DNA of 64,000 bases from CBDCYS01 sp965226185. Lineage in GTDB: Bacteria; Acidobacteriota; Terriglobia; Bryobacterales; UBA6623. Location: NCBI GenBank assembly GCA_965226185.1, contig CBDDCT010000007.1, positions 682,001 through 746,000 on the forward strand, given 5' to 3'. Shown here one piece after another: positions 58,855 to 64,000 of the stretch. The position numbers and the translations under genes are program-made. The notes beneath the pieces were generated by a model. The model had not been told where the DNA came from. It ran no database searches and saw nothing but the letters and a program-made list of their open reading frames with translations. Position 1 is the stretch's first letter. Each line of letters starts with the position of its first letter.

Positions 58855-59889
58855 CTAATCCCCCCCTCTCCGCAAGATTTCCTTGTCTTCCCTCATCGCG
58901 TCTGCCCCGGACGCTGCCTCCATCTCGATCTCTTGCCGCGCGTGCCAGACGACGCGGTCCACAATCTCTTGCAAGGGCAGGGAGGGGCGGTAGCCGGTCA
59001 AACGAACAAGTTTTTCTAGATTCGGGGTTCGCCGATTCATGTCCTCGAAACCGGGTTCGTAAGCTTCGTCGTAGGGAATCAGCTCGATCTCCGATCCGCT
59101 CCCGGTGCGGCTTTTGACAAGCTGAGCCAGCCCTTCAATCGTGGTCGTCTCGTCGCTGCCGACATTCACTACCTGCCCCACCGCTTGATCGGCCTCGACC
59201 AGCCTCAGGATCGCCTCCACGGTTTCGGTGACGTAGGCGAAGCAGCGCGTTTGTTGGCCGGTCCCGAACACTGTCAGCGGCTTGTCGTCCAGAGCCTGGC
59301 GTAGGAAGTTCGGCAGTACCATGCCATAACGGCCTGTCTGCCTTGGTCCCACGACATTAAAGAGCCGGCCGATCACCACGGGCAGCCGTTTTTCCTTCCA
59401 ATAGGCCAGCGCCAAGAACTCGTCAATCGCCTTGGAGCAGGCGTAGGACCAGCGAGCGGCCGTTGTCGGCCCCAGGACCAAATCGGCGTCCTCGCTAAAC
59501 GGAACCTGGCTGTTCTTCCCATACACCTCCGAGGTGGAGGCGATGAAGATGCGCTTACCCTTCCTGGCCGCCGCCTCCAAGACCAATTCCGTCGCGCCGA
59601 TGTTGGTCTTGATCGTGTGCAGGGGACGTTCCACGATCAGACGCACGCCCACCGCCGCGGCCAGGTGAAAAATGACATCCGCTTGATCCACCAGTTCGGC
59701 AAGGACGCCACGATTCATGACGCTGTCAAATACACGGTGTTGTCTGCCATTGCCTTTCTCGCGCGGCAGGTTGCGAACGGCCCCAGTGCTCAAGTCGTCC
59801 AAGATGAAGACTTCATCGCCGCGTTCCAGCAGGGCCTCGGCCAAGTGCGATCCGATGAACCCCGCGCCTCCCGTGATCAGTGCCCGCAT
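58855..59889 (-). CDS. NAD-dependent sugar epimerase/dehydratase (extended SDR)
   Basis: 344 codons from ATG 59889, with AGGAGAGAG about 9 bases upstream. NAD-binding MRALITGGAGFIGSHLAEAL; IFHLAAAVGVRLIVERPLHT; catalytic Ser/Thr in FIASTSEVYGKNSQVPFSED, and Tyr-Lys in RWSYACSKAIDEFLALAYWK (YxxxK). VVIGRLFNVVGPRQTGRYGM is typical of UDP-glucose 4-epimerases and UDP-glucuronate decarboxylases. It makes an activated sugar, probably for the convergent GT4 gene. Substrate not determinable; the long C-terminal tail is family-normal. Confidence 0.92.
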   Translation of the reverse strand: MRALITGGAGFIGSHLAEALLERGDEVFILDDLSTGAVRNLPREKGNGRQHRVFDSVMNRGVLAELVDQADVIFHLAAAVGVRLIVERPLHTIKTNIGATELVLEAAARKGKRIFIASTSEVYGKNSQVPFSEDADLVLGPTTAARWSYACSKAIDEFLALAYWKEKRLPVVIGRLFNVVGPRQTGRYGMVLPNFLRQALDDKPLTVFGTGQQTRCFAYVTETVEAILRLVEADQAVGQVVNVGSDETTTIEGLAQLVKSRTGSGSEIELIPYDEAYEPGFEDMNRRTPNLEKLVRLTGYRPSLPLQEIVDRVVWHARQEIEMEAASGADAMREDKEILRRGGD

Positions 59890-59894
59890 TTGAG

Positions 59895-60299
59895 TTAACT
59901 CTCTCCTGATGATTTCACTGCCGCAACAACCGCCCGCTTCACGTCCGGCCGTGAAGGTTGCCGCTCAGCCAAACCGTCATCCAGAGCTTCGACCGGGGCA
60001 GGAGTCGCGGCCTGTCGTGATAGTGGCCGAATCGTCTCAACCGCTGAAGCTGGAAACAGCGCCCGGAGCGCTTGCAGGACCAACGACAATCCGCTTTGCG
60101 GCAGAGCCAGCGGAGTCGGGAATCATTTATTCGCCAACAACACAAGTATCACGGCATCTCGCTCGTGCCGCAACTCCTCAACGGCGGTTTGTTGGATTTG
60201 GGAAAGGCCGCGGATCGGCAGCAGTGCCGCAAAATCGTACTCCCAAGCCTGTAGAAGGGGCAACCGTGCCGGCTCATTGACGTTGAATCGACGCGGCAT
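59895..60299 (-). pseudogene. Unknown gene with an in-frame TGA, upstream of the SDR gene
   Basis: One minus frame runs from ATG 60299 for 58 codons (PLLQAWEYDFAALLPIRGLS, VILVLLANK) to TGA 60123-60125. It then continues without another stop (FPTPLALPQSGLSLVLQALR ... VKRAVVAAVKSSGES) to TAA 59895. The text across the stop is continuous in character, so a nonsense mutation is likely; or only the first 58 codons are real. The stop is 5 bases before the SDR start, and the SDR ribosome binding site overlaps this frame's end. Not recognised as any family. Confidence 0.4.
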
Positions 60300-60596
60300 G
60301 AGGTGACGCCGGAAACGATGACGGGGCGGACCAACGAGACGGGAGAACTAGCATCCCTAGTCCTTTGGACCAGGATTTCCATTTTGACCCTGGTACGGCG
60401 ACAGTATACACCCGCGCTGCCCCGAATACCACGTCTTTCCGCGCTGAACCCTGCACATCACCTCCGCCGCTAGGCGCCAGGGCTCATCCATCCGCTCACA
60501 GACGTTGATTGAGCGGGCTGAACGGCGCTCCGGCCGACACTGCTCCTTGAAAAACTTTTTTGGAGCCGAAAACTGTTGATCCTCGCCCGGTCAACG

Positions 60597-61928
60597 CTAC
60601 CCGCTCGGCAGCGGCAGCGCCCAGATCCTGTGCAGCATGTCAGCGAACAGCCGCCGGTTCAGATGCCCCTCGGCCAGCAGCAGCCAATAATACCGGGCGT
60701 GCTTGACCAGCCGACCGCCGGTCTTCATCAGCCGCTGTTGCAAGCTCGTCAGCGACCAGCTCTTGATCCTGTGCGGCAGCCCAAGCCGCCGCCACAAGTT
60801 GCCCAGGTTGTAGGCCAGCACGCTCAGTTGCAGTCGCACTTCGTTGGCCCGGAAGCGATGGCACGAAAGCCGCGTCCAGTGCGTGGCCTGTTTGCCTTCT
60901 TTGATCCACTGCTCGGCCGTGCCGCGCTTGTTGTAGAAGCGCACTACCGACCGGCTTGGCAAGCTCATGTTGGTCACGATAAATCCGACCCGCGGGAACA
61001 GCTCACCGAGATGATGCTCGACCTTGGCCACAATGCGTCGCGGCTTGGACCAACTCTGCGCCTGATAGCGGAAGCTCTTGTAGCGCACCAAGGGCTTGCG
61101 ACCCGGCCTGCCCGGCGGGCGAAACAAGATGTCTTCGATCGCTAATTCCAAGCTCTTGTTGGCCGGAATGCGAATGGCGTACTGCACTCCGCGTTCCTCC
61201 GAAAACTCATAAATCTCCGGCTTGGCAAAGGCCGCATCGCCCCGGAAGGTGACCTGTTTGCCCGCAGCCTGTTGGCGCTCGATCTCGGGCAGCAGCAACT
61301 CGTTCCAGTCCTCAGCGCTGTGCACGTTGCCGGGACGCAGCTTGGCGGCCAGACAATCGCCGTGCTGGTTGAACAACAACAACGGGTGGTAGCAGACCGA
61401 CTCGAAATGGCCGTTGTAGGCACTGCCCTCTTGCTGGCCGTGGACAGGGCTTTCGGTCGAATCCATGTCGAGAACGACGCGCTCGGAGTCGTCTTGCGTC
61501 TCGGCTTGCGCCACCAGCTCGCGGTTCACAGCCATCAGCCCCAGCAAGTTCTCCTCGCTCGCCAGCATCTCCGTCTCGAAGCTCTGCAGTCGCGAGGTCA
61601 GTGCCCCGCCGCGATCCCAGTTCTTCTGCGAGCCGATCAAGCGAAAGGTCGGATCGGCGGATACTCGCACGGCGTCATTGAGGTCCTCGTAGCCGGCCAG
61701 CCGAGAGTAGACTGACTGCCGCAGCAGATCGGCGAACGGGAACTTTTTGTTCGAGCCTTGCCGTGGGTCACTGAGATGTTCGTCGATCAGCTTCCCGAGC
61801 CCGAGTCGCTCGTCCAGCTCGCGGACGAGAATGAGCCCGCCATCGGAAGTGACGCGCGATCCTTGGAAATCGACTTTCAATAAGCCGTTGAAGCTTAGCT
61901 GGAACGGCTTGTTTTCTTTTTCACCCAT
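60597..61928 (-). CDS. IS1380-family transposase, complete
   Basis: 443 codons from ATG 61928, with GAGGAG 10 bases upstream. LKVDFQGSRVTSDGGLILVR, then SVYSRLAGYEDLNDAVRVSA, VVLDMDSTESPVHGQQEGSA (first catalytic Asp), VTFRGDAAFAKPEIYEFSEE (second Asp), and FYNKRGTAEQWIKEGKQATH with RFRANEVRLQLSVLAYNLGN (Glu region). Full length for IS1380. It differs from the transposase at the left window edge, so two subgroups are present. The element ends could not be fixed: I did not find matching inverted repeats at both sides. Its insertion probably broke the gene at 62237. Confidence 0.9.
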   Translation of the reverse strand: MGEKENKPFQLSFNGLLKVDFQGSRVTSDGGLILVRELDERLGLGKLIDEHLSDPRQGSNKKFPFADLLRQSVYSRLAGYEDLNDAVRVSADPTFRLIGSQKNWDRGGALTSRLQSFETEMLASEENLLGLMAVNRELVAQAETQDDSERVVLDMDSTESPVHGQQEGSAYNGHFESVCYHPLLLFNQHGDCLAAKLRPGNVHSAEDWNELLLPEIERQQAAGKQVTFRGDAAFAKPEIYEFSEERGVQYAIRIPANKSLELAIEDILFRPPGRPGRKPLVRYKSFRYQAQSWSKPRRIVAKVEHHLGELFPRVGFIVTNMSLPSRSVVRFYNKRGTAEQWIKEGKQATHWTRLSCHRFRANEVRLQLSVLAYNLGNLWRRLGLPHRIKSWSLTSLQQRLMKTGGRLVKHARYYWLLLAEGHLNRRLFADMLHRIWALPLPSG

Positions 61929-62236
61929 TGGGTGTTGATCTCCTCAGCGCCTTGATTGCTTTTCAACCCGCATAAATAAAGGCGTCCGAGGTCACCCGAT
62001 GGTTAGCAGAACCGAAACTAAAGTGGAAATCCGGGTTGGAATCAATCGGTGACAGTTTTATAGAGCTGGATCGCAGGTGTGGCTAGTGCTGCAGGAAGGG
62101 TATCGAAGACAGGTCGAATAAGAAACTTCGTTTCAATAACTTCCGGACAGACCGTTGTTTTTTTCTCCGTTACTATCGGGATCCCTATTCCTGCCGGATT
62201 GGCCGTAGTACGTCTACTCCCTCCCTAACAAATTTC
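61929..62236. other. Intergenic region after IS1380 transposase start
   Basis: 308 bases: the transposase ribosome binding site, a presumed IS end, and the start of the broken gene that follows (its frame is open from about 62162). No other signal. Confidence 0.35.
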
Positions 62237-62854
62237 CTGGAGACTCAAGGCGGAGACCTGACGGGCAAATCAGCCTACATCGGAATTGCGTCGTTACCCA
62301 AGATACCGTCCTTCTTCAGCGCAAACGGGCTCGACCTCGGATGGGCGCTTCCCATCAAGATCTAGATCAAGCAGGTGGACGTGACGGCCGGCGGACTGAT
62401 GATTTCCAACCTGACTCTGGACGGCGCGGTGCCGGCGCAAGGCCAGGGGATCATTTTCAGCGGAGGCTTCAACTTCACAGGTGCGCAAGGAAGAGTCACC
62501 TACGAATCCGGCGACTGTCAGTTGGCGCGAAGTGCAAGGATTGAGGTCTCACTAAAGTCGAAGTCCAGCGCCAACACGGGCGTCTGCGAGTTTCGACTGG
62601 GCGGCGCCCCATTGAACTTTCCAGGAGCGGACCAGGGCAGGTTTAATGTGCCCGCGCTGGCTACCAACACAGTCTTGGCGCAAGACCTGGTCACGAGCGG
62701 CAACGGCACTGTCAGCGTGACTTTGATCGATCGGGACGGAAACCGTAGCAACATCGAGAACATCGACGTTCCGGCCGAGCCCGCCTCCGGTCAGTGCCCG
62801 GCGGGCGCCGCACCAAGGGTGGTCGCATTAGATCCCTTCAGTTGTCCTCTGTAG
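62237..62854 (+). pseudogene. Unknown secreted-type protein gene with an in-frame TAG
   Basis: The plus frame reads LETQGGDLTGKSAYIGIASL ... GLDLGWALPIKI, then TAG (62363-62365), then IKQVDVTAGGLMISNLTLDG and continues to a stop at 62854. The downstream part alone (GTG 62375, 159 codons) has beta-sandwich-like text with four Cys. The two sides read as one protein, so the TAG is probably a nonsense mutation in a gene already cut at its 5' end by the adjacent IS1380 element. No family recognised. Confidence 0.5.
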
Positions 62855-62898
62855 GAGTTCTTGAGTCGAATATCACTTCACGGCAGCCTTGGGGGAGA

Positions 62899-64000
62899 CT
62901 ACCGCGACGCCGGGCCCAAGTTCTCGTACCACTTGATGTTTTGAGTGGCGCCGCCGATCTGCACAATGTCCACCCGGCCGTCGCCGTTAATGTCGGCTAC
63001 CGCGCATCCCGAAGCGGACATCCCAAGATGGTCGAGCTCTTCGTGACGCCACTCGGTCCCGCCGTCGTCCTGGGCGTAGAAAACGTGCGAACTGGCAATC
63101 TTGCCTCGCGCGCGGTCACCGGCAACGATATCATCGCGGCCGTCGCCGTTGAAGTCACCTACGCAAACCTCGTGTCCTTCCGTGAGCTGGTCGTAGATGA
63201 TCCGGCGTTGCCAGCGGCCGGCCTTGTCTCGAACGTAGACGACGACCTCGTTTCCATGCCATGGCTCGACGGACGCGAGCATGCGCGTCTTGTTCAAGTA
63301 CCCGACGGCGACATCGCTTGCGCCGGCCGTGGTGGGCAACTCTTTGTGTCCGCTTGACAACTGAGTGTTCTCCCAGCGGACCTGGCCGCCCTTTCCGACG
63401 GCGTCGTGCAGGGTGATGCCGTTGAATCCGGCTGTCAGCAGTTCTTCGGGCTTGTCTTCGTCCCACTGAACCACCCGGACACGGTGCAATACGCCGGTGA
63501 GCTGGTCGTCGATCAGCAGGCGCTCCCACTTGCCCTGAAGCTTCGCCGGAACGTGATAGTAGACCAGCGGCAAGCGGTCCTCGTACTTGGGCTTAAGCGC
63601 CTTGGCTCCGATCAGCGGTGCGTTGATCAGCTCTTTCTTGCCGTCACCGTCAATGTCGGCCCAGGCGACGTGGTGAGAGGTGGTAAGTTCATCGACGGGA
63701 ATGGCCTTCCAAGGTTTGCGGGGATCACCTTGATGCTGAAGGAGCCAGACAAGCCCGCGGCTGTTGGCGGCGACCATGCTGAATTCGTTCTCAATGGAAA
63801 GTTCCGGGATGCCGTCACCGTCAATGTCATGAGCCGCCATGTTGACCAGCCCGGTCATGTCTTGAATCATGACGTGGCGTTCCCAGGAAGGGTTCTCGTA
63901 CCAAGCCAGCTCTTTAATGCGAGAAGTCATCCCGATGACGTCGGGACGGCCATCCTTGTTCAGGTCGGTCGCGAGGACCGCGTAGCCGCCCGGAATGTCG
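62899..64000 (-). CDS. FG-GAP/VCBS repeat protein (5' end outside window)
   Basis: At least 367 codons; the frame is open past the window edge (the residues before the first internal ATG, LATDLNKDGRPDVIG, are also a repeat), so the start is upstream of the window. It consists of integrin-like FG-GAP/VCBS repeats with calcium-binding loops: AAHDIDGDGIPELSIEN, AWADIDGDGKKELINAP, VGDFNGDGRDDIVAGD and VADINGDGRVDIVQIGG. This predicts a beta-propeller stabilised by calcium. Such proteins are exported and bind carbohydrates or surfaces, or act as polysaccharide lyases. No catalytic domain is visible in the part seen. Confidence 0.88.
   Translation of the reverse strand, partial: DIPGGYAVLATDLNKDGRPDVIGMTSRIKELAWYENPSWERHVMIQDMTGLVNMAAHDIDGDGIPELSIENEFSMVAANSRGLVWLLQHQGDPRKPWKAIPVDELTTSHHVAWADIDGDGKKELINAPLIGAKALKPKYEDRLPLVYYHVPAKLQGKWERLLIDDQLTGVLHRVRVVQWDEDKPEELLTAGFNGITLHDAVGKGGQVRWENTQLSSGHKELPTTAGASDVAVGYLNKTRMLASVEPWHGNEVVVYVRDKAGRWQRRIIYDQLTEGHEVCVGDFNGDGRDDIVAGDRARGKIASSHVFYAQDDGGTEWRHEELDHLGMSASGCAVADINGDGRVDIVQIGGATQNIKWYENLGPASR

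Noticed and set aside
60541..62000. Exact ends of the IS1380 element
   Set aside because: I could not match inverted repeats at both sides of the transposase gene by eye, so no boundaries are given.
1..64000. tRNA or rRNA genes
   Set aside because: No cloverleaf with TTCGA-type loop and no rRNA-like stretch was recognised in the intergenic regions.

Overview
The window looks like a chromosomal stretch from a member of Acidobacteriota, class Terriglobia, Solibacter/Bryobacter side. Two proteins end in the C-terminal domain seen repeatedly in Solibacter secreted proteins (TIGR03437 type, 563-3037 and 42331-43659). The rest fits that group: PSD1/DUF1501 gene pair, many exported amidohydrolases, a sulfatase, Tat-exported Gfo/Idh oxidoreductase, Ig-like and VCBS-repeat surface proteins, and high G+C coding DNA. 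It also resembles a genome undergoing IS-driven decay: at least five insertion sequences or IS relics, about ten truncated or frameshifted genes, and many short dispersed palindromic repeats.

Layout. 1-3037: an IS1380-family element has cut the 5' end of a large Ig-like surface protein gene. 3278-9271: an exported protein of unknown function and an NtrY/NtrX two-component pair. 9446-23670: a catabolic, mostly exported block (two amidohydrolases, remnant gamma-glutamyltransferase, sodium:solute symporter with a 44-residue partner, PSD1 + DUF1501 pair, exported 2-hydroxyacid dehydrogenase, bicupin) with relics of TonB-dependent receptors. 23823-26970: two divergent membrane glycosyltransferases. 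27153-28817: sulfatase. 29407-38581: a tight minus-strand operon reading sigma-54 response regulator, sensor kinase, lipoprotein, PilM, a PilN-like/AMIN protein, Xaa-Pro peptidase, AccB, AccC. 39114-43659: exported aldose epimerase, a BsuPI-domain protein, a MITE-like element and a multidomain surface protein. 43667-46000: a complete IS5-family element followed by gene wreckage. 46034-50537: TPR protein, truncated acyl-CoA dehydrogenase, ankyrin/peptidoglycan-binding protein. 50871-52307: complete IS256-family element. 53167-59889: Gfo/Idh oxidoreductase, RNase J, then a small polysaccharide set (methyltransferase, GT4, SDR epimerase). 60597-64000: IS1380-family transposase, a broken gene, and a partial VCBS-repeat protein.

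The most interesting candidate system is the operon at 32500-38581. A PilM-like ATPase is encoded next to a single protein that carries a PilN-type N-terminal motif, one membrane span and an AMIN domain. A Pro-rich lipoprotein and a PilS/PilR-like sigma-54 pair are in the same operon, but no PilO or PilQ is seen. It could be a reduced envelope complex coupled to lipid synthesis (AccBC). The second theme is a set of dispersed palindromic repeats that carry the stop codons of at least four genes, plus a 226-bp element with terminal inverted repeats and a target duplication. I see no CRISPR array, rRNA or tRNA gene.
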